Shown piece by piece: positions 35,989 to 44,255 of a stretch of DNA of 64,000 nt. How positions within the stretch are numbered: the stretch's first letter is position 1; each line of letters begins with the position of its first letter. Origin of the DNA: Hymenobacter plasmatis (GTDB taxonomy: Bacteria; Bacteroidota; Bacteroidia; Cytophagales; Hymenobacteraceae); the NCBI RefSeq assembly GCF_020711255.1, contig NZ_JAJFAW010000006.1, positions 124,001 through 188,000 of the forward strand. Direction: 5' to 3'. The notes beneath the pieces were generated by a model. The model saw only the letters and a program-made list of their open reading frames with translations, was not told the DNA's origin and made no database searches. The position numbers and the translations under genes are program-made.

Positions 35989-36483
35989 ATGGACCAAAAA
36001 GTGTTAGTGCTGAATGGCGACTATACCGCCATCACCCTGTGCAGCGTGCAAAAGGCGTTCGTGCTCTTGTTTCTCGACAAAGCTGAAATGGTGGCCAAGT
36101 CGGAGCACGGCACGCTGCGCACCATTTCGCATGCCTACCCCAAGCCCAGCATCATTCGCTTGCAGCGGTACGTGCGCGTGCCCTACAAAGGCATTGCCCT
36201 GAGCCGCCACAATATTTTCAAGCGCGACCATTTTGAGTGCCAGTACTGCGGCTCCACCAAAAACCTGACGCTCGACCACGTGGTGCCCCGCTCGCGCGGC
36301 GGCGAGTCGTCGTGGACCAACCTGCTCACGGCCTGCGCCCGCTGCAACCACGCAAAGGGCCACCACACGCCCAACGAAGCCGGCCTCACCATCCGGCAGC
36401 AGCCCAAGAAACCCACCCTAGCGGGTTTTCTCAAGCTATCGGCCGGCACCATCGACCAGAATTGGCACGCGTATTTAAATTGA
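35989..36483 (+). CDS. HNH endonuclease
   Basis: A 164-residue protein with a C-terminal HNH domain. Zinc Cys pairs are C84/C87 (CQYC) and C116/C119 (CARC). The catalytic block LDHVVPRSRGG has His97, and Asn111 lies in SWTNLLTAC. The N-terminal 75 residues (KVLVLNGDYTAITLCSVQKA) are typical of a widespread single-copy HNH family of Bacteroidota and Cyanobacteria whose biological role is not defined. No methyltransferase or phage gene is linked, so it is probably not a restriction enzyme. The stop TGA lies within the TTGAGCT heptamer. Confidence 0.92.
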   Translation: MDQKVLVLNGDYTAITLCSVQKAFVLLFLDKAEMVAKSEHGTLRTISHAYPKPSIIRLQRYVRVPYKGIALSRHNIFKRDHFECQYCGSTKNLTLDHVVPRSRGGESSWTNLLTACARCNHAKGHHTPNEAGLTIRQQPKKPTLAGFLKLSAGTIDQNWHAYLN

Positions 36484-36534
36484 GCTGAACCGTAAGTTTT
36501 AAACTAAGTTGGACCATGCGCCGTTGGAGAGGGG

Positions 36535-36542
36535 TACCTTTG
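36535..36542 (+). promoter_or_regulatory. -7 promoter box TACCTTTG for the desaturase gene
   Basis: Exact TACCTTTG, 25 nt upstream of the ATG at 36568. Confidence 0.6.
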
Positions 36543-36567
36543 TGCCTCGTTTCCCCAAATCCCGCCC

Positions 36568-37635
36568 ATGTCCTTACCCAAATTCGCCGCTACTCGCTCC
36601 TTTCACACCGAGCTTAAAACTCGCATCAATCAATACTTTGAGGAGTCGGGCCGGCGGACAACGGGCGGTGCTGGCCTTCTGTCTAAAGCGGTACTGCTGG
36701 TGGGCCTTTTGATTGGCCTTTACGTGCACGTGGTGTTCTTCACGCCCGCCACGGGCTGGGCCCTGCTCGAATGCGCGCTGGCGGGCTGCGTTATCGCCGC
36801 CATCGGCTTCAACGTGATGCACGACGGCGCCCACGGCAGCTTCTCCCGCTTTTCCTGGGTTAATAAACTGGCGGCGTACACGCTAGGCGTGCTGGGCGGC
36901 AGCCCCTACATGTGGAACTCCAAGCACAACCTCATCCACCACACCTACACCAACATCGACGGCCACGACGACGACATCGACATCCGCCCCTGGATGCGCA
37001 TGACGCCCGACCAGCCCAAGCACGCGCTGCACCGCTACCAGCACTTCTATTTCTGGGTGCTGTACTGCCTCCTCTACCTGTCCTGGGTTTTTGCCATGGA
37101 CTACCAGAAGTACTTTACCCGCCAAATCGGCGCCATCGGCCTGAAGCCCATGAACACCGGCGAGCACGTCAGCTTCTGGGGTTTTAAGGCGCTGAACCTG
37201 GTGCTTTACATTGCGTTGCCCGTTTACATGGTGGGGTTCCTGCCCTGGTTGGCCGGCTTTCTGCTCAGCACGTCGATAGCGGGCTTGGTGCTTAGCATGG
37301 TATTCCAGTTGGCCCACACCGTAGAGGACGCTGCCTTCCCGGTTCCTCACCCCGTTACGGCCAAGCTCGAAGATGAGTGGGCCATCCACCAGGTGCGCAC
37401 CACCGCCAACTTCGCTACCGATAACAAATTGGTAAGCTGGCTCGTGGGCGGCCTCAACTTCCAGATTGAGCACCACTTGTTCCCCAAGATTTCGCACGTG
37501 CATTACCCCGCCATCAGCAAGATTGTGCAGCAGGTGTGCAGCGAGTTTGATGTGACTTATAACAACTACCGGCACACCCGCTCGGCCATTGCCTCGCACG
37601 TAGGCTTCCTCCGCCAGATGGGCCGCGCCGCCTAA
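36568..37635 (+). CDS. Membrane fatty acid desaturase (acyl-CoA desaturase family)
   Basis: A 355-residue di-iron integral membrane desaturase that introduces a double bond into acyl chains of membrane lipids. Histidine boxes are HDGAH (residues 85-89), HNLIHH (120-125) and QIEHH near residue 293. The QxxHH form of the third box is typical of front-end type desaturases. Membrane segments lie at about 41-58, 68-84, 153-170 and 210-250. Its own promoter box lies 25 nt upstream and a terminator follows 22 bp after the stop. No electron-donor gene is linked. Confidence 0.95.
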   Translation: MSLPKFAATRSFHTELKTRINQYFEESGRRTTGGAGLLSKAVLLVGLLIGLYVHVVFFTPATGWALLECALAGCVIAAIGFNVMHDGAHGSFSRFSWVNKLAAYTLGVLGGSPYMWNSKHNLIHHTYTNIDGHDDDIDIRPWMRMTPDQPKHALHRYQHFYFWVLYCLLYLSWVFAMDYQKYFTRQIGAIGLKPMNTGEHVSFWGFKALNLVLYIALPVYMVGFLPWLAGFLLSTSIAGLVLSMVFQLAHTVEDAAFPVPHPVTAKLEDEWAIHQVRTTANFATDNKLVSWLVGGLNFQIEHHLFPKISHVHYPAISKIVQQVCSEFDVTYNNYRHTRSAIASHVGFLRQMGRAA

Positions 37636-37656
37636 ATTGAGCTAAACCCAATAAAC

Positions 37657-37693
37657 AAAAAGCCCCAACGCACCTGCGTCGGGGCTTTTTTTG
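37657..37693 (+). terminator. Rho-independent terminator after the desaturase gene
   Basis: AAAAAGCCCC AACGCACCTGCGTC GGGGCTTTTTTT. Stem AAAAAGCCCCGACGC-like with a small loop, followed by T7 on the plus strand. Confidence 0.9.
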
Positions 37694-37703
37694 TGCGAGA
37701 ACA

Positions 37704-37800
37704 TCATGCTGAGCGCAGTTGAAGCATCTCGCTCGCATCGTTCAACGATTGAGTTACTACCACAGGCGAGATGCTTCGGCTGCGCTCAGCATGACCTTCT
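37704..37800. repeat. TCATGCTGAGC-family inverted repeat, copy E
   Basis: The left arm is TCATGCTGAGCGCAGTTGAA plus GCATCTCGC. The right arm in reverse is GCGAGATGCTTCGGCTGCGC plus TCAGCATGA. The spacer includes GAGTTACTACC. It lies between the desaturase terminator and the end of the convergent alpha/beta hydrolase gene. Confidence 0.88.
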
Positions 37801-37807
37801 TAATTGA

Positions 37808-38644
37808 TTACCGGCCAACAAACGACAATAAATCAGTCGTCAGTTGGTCTTTGTCGGTGAAGAACAGGCCGTGCGGCGCGCCCTTATACACCTTGTATTC
37901 AGCCTGCGGAATCATTTTGGCCGTGCGAGCGCCGCTGGCCTCGATGGGCACCGTGGCATCTTCATCGCCGTGAATCACCAGGGTGGGTACTTTTATCATC
38001 TGCAAATCAGCTCGAAAATCGGTGCTGGAGAAGGCCGTGGCGCAGTCACGCGTGGCATTGGGCGCGGCCAGCGAAGCCACCGTGAAGTTCCAGTCCAGCA
38101 CGCCCTGGCTCACGGGGTGGCTTATCATGCCCACGCCGTAAAAACTCTTGGCGAAGGTTTGCAGAAAGTCGAACCGGTCTTTCTTCATGCCATCCTGCAT
38201 GCCGTCGAACACCGATTGGGGCACGCCTTCGGGGTTGTTGTTGGTCTTGAGCATGAACGGCGTGACGGCGCTGACGAAGGCCACGCGGGCAATGCGGGCG
38301 TCGCCGTAGGTGCCGAGGTAGCGGGCTATTTCGCCGCCGCCCATCGAGAAGCCCACCAGCGTCACGTTGTTCAGGTCCAGTTCTTCGAGCAGGGCGTTGA
38401 GGTCGGCGGCCAGCGTGTCGTAGTCGTAGCCCGTCCAGGGCCGCGACGACTTGCCGAAGCCGCGCCGGTCGTAGGCCACCACGCGCAGGCCGTGCTTGGG
38501 CAGCTCCACCATCTGGTGCTCCCACATGGTGTGGTCGAGCGGCCAGCCGTGAATCAGCACCACGGGGTTGCCCTGGCCCCAGTCTTCGTAAAAAATGTTC
38601 ACCGGGTGCCCGGCGGTATCGGTTCCTGCTTTTAGAATGGCCAT
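37808..38644 (-). CDS. Alpha/beta hydrolase (non-heme chloroperoxidase-like)
   Basis: A 278-residue soluble hydrolase. The oxyanion region IHGWPLDH is at residues 31-38, the nucleophile elbow GFSMGG has Ser100, the acid Asp lies in VIHGDEDATVP, and the His in KGAPHGLFFTDK. Overall it resembles cofactor-free haloperoxidases/arylesterases, whose physiological substrates are mostly unknown. No signal peptide. It stands alone, convergent with the desaturase gene. Confidence 0.93.
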   Translation of the reverse strand: MAILKAGTDTAGHPVNIFYEDWGQGNPVVLIHGWPLDHTMWEHQMVELPKHGLRVVAYDRRGFGKSSRPWTGYDYDTLAADLNALLEELDLNNVTLVGFSMGGGEIARYLGTYGDARIARVAFVSAVTPFMLKTNNNPEGVPQSVFDGMQDGMKKDRFDFLQTFAKSFYGVGMISHPVSQGVLDWNFTVASLAAPNATRDCATAFSSTDFRADLQMIKVPTLVIHGDEDATVPIEASGARTAKMIPQAEYKVYKGAPHGLFFTDKDQLTTDLLSFVGR

Positions 38645-38842
38645 GCGTGAAAGTGTTTTGGAGTAAGGGAAAGATGTCTTTTCTCTTACCGTCCGCGGCC
38701 GGGTGTGGTTGCAAAGCTCACTAGGTCAATGCCGCAATTGAGACGATAGTGGAAGAGGATGATATTATATCCAGCCGTTGAGCTTCATCAGAAGTAGATT
38801 AGGATTGCCGCCAATGTGCTAGCATTCATGCCCCAAATCCCG

Positions 38843-38850
38843 TACCTTTG
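38843..38850 (+). promoter_or_regulatory. -7 promoter box TACCTTTG for rpsA
   Basis: Exact TACCTTTG, 115 nt upstream of the rpsA ATG; no good -33 box is visible at the standard spacing. Confidence 0.55.
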
Positions 38851-38854
38851 CGGC

Positions 38855-38954
38855 CCCGCCAGGGTGGCGGGCCTTGCTGCACAACGGCAAGGTGTTCAAC
38901 AAGAACCGCGTAATGGCCCGGGCACCGGCCGATACGTTTACCTAAGAGGTGCCC
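38855..38954 (+). promoter_or_regulatory. Three-hairpin leader of rpsA, candidate autoregulatory element
   Basis: Three consecutive stem-loops lie between the -7 box and the ATG: CCCGCC/GGCGGG (38855-38871), CCTTGC/GCAAGG (38872-38892) and GGGCACC/GGTGCCC (38920-38954). The last ends 11 nt before the start codon. The E. coli rpsA initiation region also folds into three hairpins bound by S1; whether this one is bound is unknown. Confidence 0.45.
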
Positions 38955-38965
38955 AACAGCTATTT

Positions 38966-41158
38966 ATGGCAGATTTGATTGACGATTTCGACTGGGATAA
39001 TGTCGGAGCCACCGGTTTTGGTGGAAACTACTCGGCTGACCAGCGTGCCGAGATGGAGAGAATGTACGGCGACACGCTCACGACCGTACAGGAAGAAGAA
39101 GTAGTGAAGGGCACCGTGGTTGGCATCACCGACCGCGACGTAATCCTGAACATCGGCTTCAAATCCGATGGCTTGGTGTCGATTACCGAATTCCGCGACC
39201 TGCCCGATTTGAAAATCGGCGACGAGGTGGAGGTATTCATCGAAGACCAGGAAGATGCCAACGGCCAGCTCATCCTGAGCCGCAAGAAAGCTAAAATCAA
39301 GCAGGCCTGGAAGGCCATTTACGATGCCCTCGAGCTGGATACCATCCTCGAAGGCGTAGTGAAGCGTCGCACCAAAGGCGGCCTCATCATGGAGCTCGAC
39401 GGCGTCGAAGCCTTCCTGCCCGGCTCGCAAATCGACGTGAAGCCTATCCGCGACTTCGACATTTATGTTGGCCGTCGCATGGAAGTGAAAGTTGTGAAAA
39501 TCAACTCCGCTTTCGACAACGTAGTGGTTTCGCACAAAGTACTCATCGAGAAAGACCTCGAGAAGCAGCGTGAGGCCATCCTGAACAACCTGGAGAAAGG
39601 CCAGATTCTGGAAGGCAACATCAAGAACATGACCAACTTCGGCGTGTTCATCGACCTCGGCGGTGTCGACGGTCTGCTGCACATCACGGACATTTCGTGG
39701 GGCCGCATCGCTCACCCGAGCGAAGTACTCCAGTTGGACCAGAAACTGAACATCGTGGTTCTGGACTTCGACGAAGCCAAGAAGCGTATCAGCCTCGGCT
39801 TGAAGCAGCTGACTCCCCACCCATGGGATTCGCTGCCTGCCGACCTGCAGCCGGGCTCCAAAGTATCGGGCCGCATCGTGAACGTGGCCGACTACGGCGC
39901 TTTCATGGAAGTGGTACCGGGCGTAGAAGGCCTCATCCACGTTTCGGAAATGAGCTGGAGCCAGCACCTGCGCAACCCGCAGGACTTCATCAAGCAGGGC
40001 GATACGGTAGAAGCGCAGATTCTGACGCTCGACCGCGAAGACCGCAAGATGAGCCTCGGCATCAAGCAACTGACCGAAGACCCCTGGACGCGTGGCGACT
40101 TCGGCGACAAGTACGCCGTGGGCACCAAGCACAGCGGCCTCGTGCGCAACCTGACCAACTTCGGCCTGTTCGTTGAACTGGAAGAAGGTGTAGACGGCCT
40201 CGTGCACGTTTCGGACCTGTCGTGGACCAAGAAAATCAAGCACCCATCGGAAATGGTGAAGGTGGGCGACAAGCTGGACGTAGTTGTGTTGGAGCTGGAC
40301 CTGGGCGCCCGTCGCCTGGCCCTGGGCCACAAGCAGCTGGAGGAAAACCCCTGGGATACGTTCCAGTCGGTGTTCACCCCCGGCTCGGTACACCGTGCTA
40401 CCATCACCGAGAAGTCGGAGCGTGGTGCAGTTCTCGAGTTGCCTTACGGCATCGAGGGCTTCGCGTACCCCAAGTCGTTGGTGAAGGAAGACGGCAGCAC
40501 CGCCGAAAACGGCGAAGCTCTGGACTTCCGCGTAACCGAGTTCTCGAAGGATGACCGCCGCATCGTGCTTTCGCACACTGCCGTGTACAACCAGGCTGCT
40601 GCAGCCGAGGACGACAGCCGCAACGCCAAGTTCAAGAAGAAGACCAACGCCAAAGGTGGTGAGCCTCAGGGCGAAGGCAAAATCAGCGACCTGAAGAAGA
40701 CCGAAGAGAAGTCCACGCTGGGCGACCTCGACGCTCTGAGCGCCCTGCGCGACCAGATGATGGGCAACGAGCGCAAGGCTGGTGAGCAGAAGCTTGCTGC
40801 TGCCGCTGCCAAGCCTGCTGCTGAGGAAGCTCCTGCTGCCAAGGCTCCGAAGGCCGCTAAAGCTGCTCCGGCTGCTGAGGCTCCTGCCGAAGAAGGTGGC
40901 TTGCTGGCCGGCATCGCCGGTGCTGCTGCTGCTGCCCTCGACAAAGTGAAGGAAGTAGCCGCCGACGCTGCCGAAGCCGTTTCGAACAACGAAACCTTCG
41001 ACAAAGTGAAGCACGCTGCCACTGACGCCGTAGACGCCGTAACCCACTCCGCTGCTTTCGAGAAAGCTTCGGAAGTAGCCGGCGACTTGGTTGACAAAGC
41101 CAAAGACCTGATTGCTGGCGAAGACGCCGACAAAAAGGACGACGAAGCCAAAGCCTAA
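38966..41158 (+). CDS. rpsA: 30S ribosomal protein S1 with long Ala/Lys-rich tail
   Basis: A 730-residue protein. Six S1 RNA-binding repeats are visible in order, with openings VVKGTVVGITDRDVIL, ILEGVVKRRTKGGLIM, ILEGNIKNMTNFGVFI, KVSGRIVNVADYGAFM, KHSGLVRNLTNFGLFV and VHRATITEKSERGAVL. S1 recruits mRNA to the 30S subunit. From about residue 600 there is a linker and then a tail of about 100 residues rich in Ala, Lys and Glu (DKVKEVAADAAEAV and similar), longer than most S1 proteins. I chose ATG at 38966 (MADLIDDFDWDN); the open frame extends upstream to 38816 through the leader. Confidence 0.96.
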   Translation: MADLIDDFDWDNVGATGFGGNYSADQRAEMERMYGDTLTTVQEEEVVKGTVVGITDRDVILNIGFKSDGLVSITEFRDLPDLKIGDEVEVFIEDQEDANGQLILSRKKAKIKQAWKAIYDALELDTILEGVVKRRTKGGLIMELDGVEAFLPGSQIDVKPIRDFDIYVGRRMEVKVVKINSAFDNVVVSHKVLIEKDLEKQREAILNNLEKGQILEGNIKNMTNFGVFIDLGGVDGLLHITDISWGRIAHPSEVLQLDQKLNIVVLDFDEAKKRISLGLKQLTPHPWDSLPADLQPGSKVSGRIVNVADYGAFMEVVPGVEGLIHVSEMSWSQHLRNPQDFIKQGDTVEAQILTLDREDRKMSLGIKQLTEDPWTRGDFGDKYAVGTKHSGLVRNLTNFGLFVELEEGVDGLVHVSDLSWTKKIKHPSEMVKVGDKLDVVVLELDLGARRLALGHKQLEENPWDTFQSVFTPGSVHRATITEKSERGAVLELPYGIEGFAYPKSLVKEDGSTAENGEALDFRVTEFSKDDRRIVLSHTAVYNQAAAAEDDSRNAKFKKKTNAKGGEPQGEGKISDLKKTEEKSTLGDLDALSALRDQMMGNERKAGEQKLAAAAAKPAAEEAPAAKAPKAAKAAPAAEAPAEEGGLLAGIAGAAAAALDKVKEVAADAAEAVSNNETFDKVKHAATDAVDAVTHSAAFEKASEVAGDLVDKAKDLIAGEDADKKDDEAKA

Positions 41159-41175
41159 CGCTTAGCTTCCGCTAA

Positions 41176-41213
41176 TGAAAAAGCCCCGGCCGTAATGCCG
41201 GGGCTTTTTTTGT
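41176..41213 (+). terminator. Rho-independent terminator after rpsA
   Basis: AAAAAGCCCCGGC, loop CGTAAT, GCCGGGGCTTTTTTT, beginning 18 bp after the rpsA stop codon. Confidence 0.93.
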
Positions 41214-41222
41214 GCCTTAACC

Positions 41223-41253
41223 TTGCCCACCCCAAACGGGCTGCTTACCTTTG
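41223..41253 (+). promoter_or_regulatory. Promoter of tRNA-Cys (-33 TTG, -7 TACCTTTG)
   Basis: TTG at 41223-41225, 20 bp spacer, TACCTTTG at 41246-41253, then 20 bp to the first base of the tRNA. This is the cleanest Bacteroidota-type promoter in the window. Confidence 0.75.
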
Positions 41254-41273
41254 CGCTCCCAAAGACCACTACT

Positions 41274-41344
41274 GGTGACGTGACCGAGTGGCTAGGTAGA
41301 GGTCTGCAAAACCTCCTACGGCGGTTCGAATCCGCCCGTCACCT
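41274..41344 (+). tRNA. tRNA-Cys (anticodon GCA)
   Basis: A 71-nt cloverleaf: acceptor GGTGACG/CGTCACC, D stem ACC/GGT, anticodon stem GAGGT/ACCTC with loop CTGCAAA (anticodon GCA), a 4-nt variable loop, and T stem GGCGG/CCGCC with loop TTCGAAT. The discriminator base is T, as expected for tRNA-Cys. The 3' CCA is not encoded. It has its own promoter and terminator, between rpsA and cphA. Confidence 0.96.
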
Positions 41345-41358
41345 CTGATTATTAAGGA

Positions 41359-41397
41359 AGAAGCCCCATTTGCCAACCGGCAGGTGGGGCTTTTTTC
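41359..41397 (+). terminator. Rho-independent terminator after tRNA-Cys
   Basis: AAGCCCCA, TTTGCC AACC GGCAGG, TGGGGCTT, then T-rich tract. It begins 15 bp after the tRNA. Confidence 0.85.
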
Positions 41398-41504
41398 TTG
41401 CTACAAAAGGCGGTTCGCCGGTTTTGGGCTGCATTATGCCTAAATTTAGCAGCCAAGCCCAGGGTACTTACGTACGGGGCTCCAAACGCCTTTCCTTTCC
41501 ACAC

Positions 41505-44144
41505 ATGAAAATCATTGACCTGCGCACCATGCGCGGCCCAAGCTACTGGTCTGTTAAACACACCAAGCTTATCGTTGCCAAAGTTGATTTGGAAGAATTT
41601 GCCGGGAAATGGTCGAATGCCGTGCCCGGGCTGGGCGGGCGGTTAATCAAGCTCTTCCCGAACATTGGGCAGGCACAGCCGAGCGGCATGAGCGGCGGCA
41701 AGCAGTCGGCTAAGCGCCCCCCGCTCACTTTGGACCAGTTGAACGACGGCGAGCCCTTGGGCCACGTCATCTACCACGTTGCGCTGGAGCTCCAGCGGCT
41801 GGCCGGCATGCCCGTGTTCTGGGGCAAGTCGTACCCAGCCCTAGAGGAAGGGGTGGAGTACGTGGTGTTTGACTACCAGGAAGAGCGCGCTGGCCGCCGG
41901 GCCATCGAAACCGCCGTGGAAATTGTGGAAGCGGCGTGCAAAAAAGAGAAGGTGGACCTGAAACCCATCATCGACGAGCTGCACGAAATTCGGGAAGAGG
42001 AGTTTATCGGGCCCAGTACCTACAGCATTGTGGCGGAAGCGGCGTCCCGCAACATTCCCTACATCTCGCTCAAGAATAGCAACATCATCCAGTTGGGCTA
42101 CGGCGTAAACCAGAAGCGCATCTGGGCCACTACCACCAGCTACACGTCGCACGCCGGGGTGGAGGTAGCCGGCAATAAGAACCGCACCAAAGCCATGCTG
42201 AAAGACGCGGGCGTGCCCGTGCCCCGCGGCACCACCGTGTACTCGGAGGACGGGCTGCGCGACGCAATTGAAGAGTTGGGCTTCCCCATCGTGACCAAGC
42301 CCCTGGACGGCAACCACGGCAAGGGCGCCACCATCCGCATCATGAACTGGAAAGATGCCGCGGAGGGGCTGAAGGCCGCCCAGGCGTATTCGCGGGCCGT
42401 GATTGTGGAGCAGTTCATCGAAGGCTTTGACTTCCGCCTACTGGTAGTTAACGGTAAGCTCATTGCCGCGGCCAAGCGCACGCCCGCCGCCGTAACCGGC
42501 GATGGCACCAGCACCATTCAGCAGCTGATTGACGAAGTGAACAAAGACCCCCGCCGCGGCGTGGGCCACGAGAAAGTGCTGACGGCCATTAAAGCCGACA
42601 AGCACACGCTCGACATTCTCAAAAGCAAAGACCTAACGCTAAAATCGGTGTTGCCAGCCGGCGAGACGCTGTACCTGAAAAGCACGGCCAACATTAGCAC
42701 CGGCGGCACCGCCGCTGACGTGACCGACCAGATGCACCCCTACAACGTGCTGCTGGCCGAGCGGGTGGCGGGTATCGTGGGGCTCGACATCTGCGGCATC
42801 GACCTCATGGCCACCGACATTGCCGTGCCGCTGAACGAAAGCCGCGGCGCTGTGATAGAAGTAAATGCCGCGCCCGGGTTCCGCATGCACATTTCGCCAG
42901 CCCAAGGGCTGCCGCGCAACGTGGCCGCGCCCGTGGTCGACATGCTGTTTCCGCCCGGTACCCCCGCCCGCATCCCCATCATTGCCGTGACGGGCACCAA
43001 CGGCAAAACCACGACCACGCGCCTCATTGCGCACCTAGTGGCCAGTAAGGGCTATAAAGTGGGCTTTACGACTACGGACGGCATCTACATTCAGGGCGTG
43101 CAGCTAGAGAAAGGCGACTGCACCGGTAGCCAAAGCGCCGAATTCGTGTTGAAGGACCCCACCGTAAACTATGCCGTGCTCGAAACGGCTCGCGGCGGCA
43201 TGCTGCGCTCGGGCCTGGGCTTCAACACCTGCGACATTGCCGTGGTGACCAACGTGGCTGCCGACCACCTGGGCATGCGCGACATCCACACGGTGGAGGA
43301 AATGGCGGCCGTGAAGGGCGTACTGCCCCGCACGGTGCGCAAAAGCGGCTGGGCTGTGCTCAACGCCGACGATGACCTGGTGTACGCCATGGCCCGCACC
43401 GTCGACTGCCGCGTGGCCTTGTTCAGCATGGACGAGAATAATCCCCGCATCCTCGAGCACGTGGAGGCCGGCGGTGTGGCGGCCGTTTATGAGGAAGGGT
43501 ACATCACCATTTACAAAAACAGTTACAAGCTGCGCATCGACCGCGCCGCCGAATTCCCCATCACGTTTGGCGGCCGGGCTGGCTTCAACATCGAGAATAG
43601 CCTGGCGGCAGCGCTGGCCGGCTACCTGGCCGGCTTCGACCGGGACGACATCAAAACTGCCTTCCGTACATTCATTCCCTCGGGCTCGAAAACGCCGGGC
43701 CGGATGAACGTGTACAAGTTTCCGAGGTACGAAGTCATCGTGGACTATGCCCACAATACGGCCGGCATTACCAAGTTTGCCGAGTTTATGGAAGCCACAC
43801 CGGCTACTCGAAAAATAGGAGTGGTGTCGGGCCTGGGCGACCGTCGCGATGAAGACACGATGGGTTTTGCGCGCATTGCCGGCCGCATTTTCGACGAAGT
43901 GGTACTGCGACAGGACCGCGACCTGCGCGGCAAAACTGCCGAAGAAATCAAAGCCCTCATGGAGCGCGGCCTGCGCCTCGACAAGGAAGACTTGCCCATC
44001 ACCTACATCGAGAAGGAGATGGATGCCATCGACCATGTACTGGAAACGGCTCCGGAGGGCTCAGTTATTACCCTCTTTACCGAAAACATCTCGGCGGTGC
44101 TCTCGAAGCTGGATAAATACGAAGCTCTGGTAGCCACGGCCTAA
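41505..44144 (+). CDS. cphA: Cyanophycin synthetase
   Basis: An 879-residue ATP-dependent polymerase of multi-L-arginyl-poly-L-aspartate. An N-terminal domain (about residues 1-160) is followed by an ATP-grasp domain (about 200-480, with KPLDGNHGKGATIRI and EVNAAPGFRMH) and a Mur-ligase-like domain (about 490-879) with P-loop VTGTNGKTTTTRLIAH and later PSGSKTPGRMNVYKF and VDYAHN. The ATP-grasp part adds Asp and the Mur part adds Arg. I chose ATG at 41505 (MKIIDLRTMRGPSYWS), the family's usual start and length. No cyanophycinase or isoaspartyl peptidase gene is adjacent; a strong terminator follows. Confidence 0.96.
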   Translation: MKIIDLRTMRGPSYWSVKHTKLIVAKVDLEEFAGKWSNAVPGLGGRLIKLFPNIGQAQPSGMSGGKQSAKRPPLTLDQLNDGEPLGHVIYHVALELQRLAGMPVFWGKSYPALEEGVEYVVFDYQEERAGRRAIETAVEIVEAACKKEKVDLKPIIDELHEIREEEFIGPSTYSIVAEAASRNIPYISLKNSNIIQLGYGVNQKRIWATTTSYTSHAGVEVAGNKNRTKAMLKDAGVPVPRGTTVYSEDGLRDAIEELGFPIVTKPLDGNHGKGATIRIMNWKDAAEGLKAAQAYSRAVIVEQFIEGFDFRLLVVNGKLIAAAKRTPAAVTGDGTSTIQQLIDEVNKDPRRGVGHEKVLTAIKADKHTLDILKSKDLTLKSVLPAGETLYLKSTANISTGGTAADVTDQMHPYNVLLAERVAGIVGLDICGIDLMATDIAVPLNESRGAVIEVNAAPGFRMHISPAQGLPRNVAAPVVDMLFPPGTPARIPIIAVTGTNGKTTTTRLIAHLVASKGYKVGFTTTDGIYIQGVQLEKGDCTGSQSAEFVLKDPTVNYAVLETARGGMLRSGLGFNTCDIAVVTNVAADHLGMRDIHTVEEMAAVKGVLPRTVRKSGWAVLNADDDLVYAMARTVDCRVALFSMDENNPRILEHVEAGGVAAVYEEGYITIYKNSYKLRIDRAAEFPITFGGRAGFNIENSLAAALAGYLAGFDRDDIKTAFRTFIPSGSKTPGRMNVYKFPRYEVIVDYAHNTAGITKFAEFMEATPATRKIGVVSGLGDRRDEDTMGFARIAGRIFDEVVLRQDRDLRGKTAEEIKALMERGLRLDKEDLPITYIEKEMDAIDHVLETAPEGSVITLFTENISAVLSKLDKYEALVATA

Positions 44145-44163
44145 AGCTTACTTACCAAGTTGA

Positions 44164-44217
44164 GCTAAAGCAAAAGAGCCCGCTTCGTTGTGAAGCGGGC
44201 TCTTTTGCTTTAGCTCA
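44164..44217. terminator. Long palindromic terminator between cphA and the coiled-coil gene
   Basis: GCTAAAGCAAAAGAGCCCGC, loop TTCGTTGTGAA, GCGGGCTCTTTTGCTTTAGC. A near-perfect stem of more than 20 bp, usable on both strands between convergent genes. TTGAGCT heptamers in opposite orientation extend the palindrome at both ends. Confidence 0.9.
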
Positions 44218-44255
44218 ACCCCTGGCTCAACTCGGTGAGCGCCGGGATATGTGGG

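Larger units (their letters stand above)
38645..38965. other. Noncoding region upstream of rpsA
   Basis: 321 bp. The left 200 bp (38645-38842) show no gene or clear structure and must contain the hydrolase promoter. The right part contains the rpsA -7 box (38843-38850) and the structured rpsA leader, described separately. Confidence 0.7.

Noticed and set aside
35989..36483. HNH gene as part of a restriction or defence system
   Set aside because: It belongs to a common stand-alone HNH family and has no methyltransferase, helicase or phage gene beside it.
38960..41047. 695-residue open frame antisense to rpsA
   Set aside because: Shadow of a highly conserved ribosomal gene.
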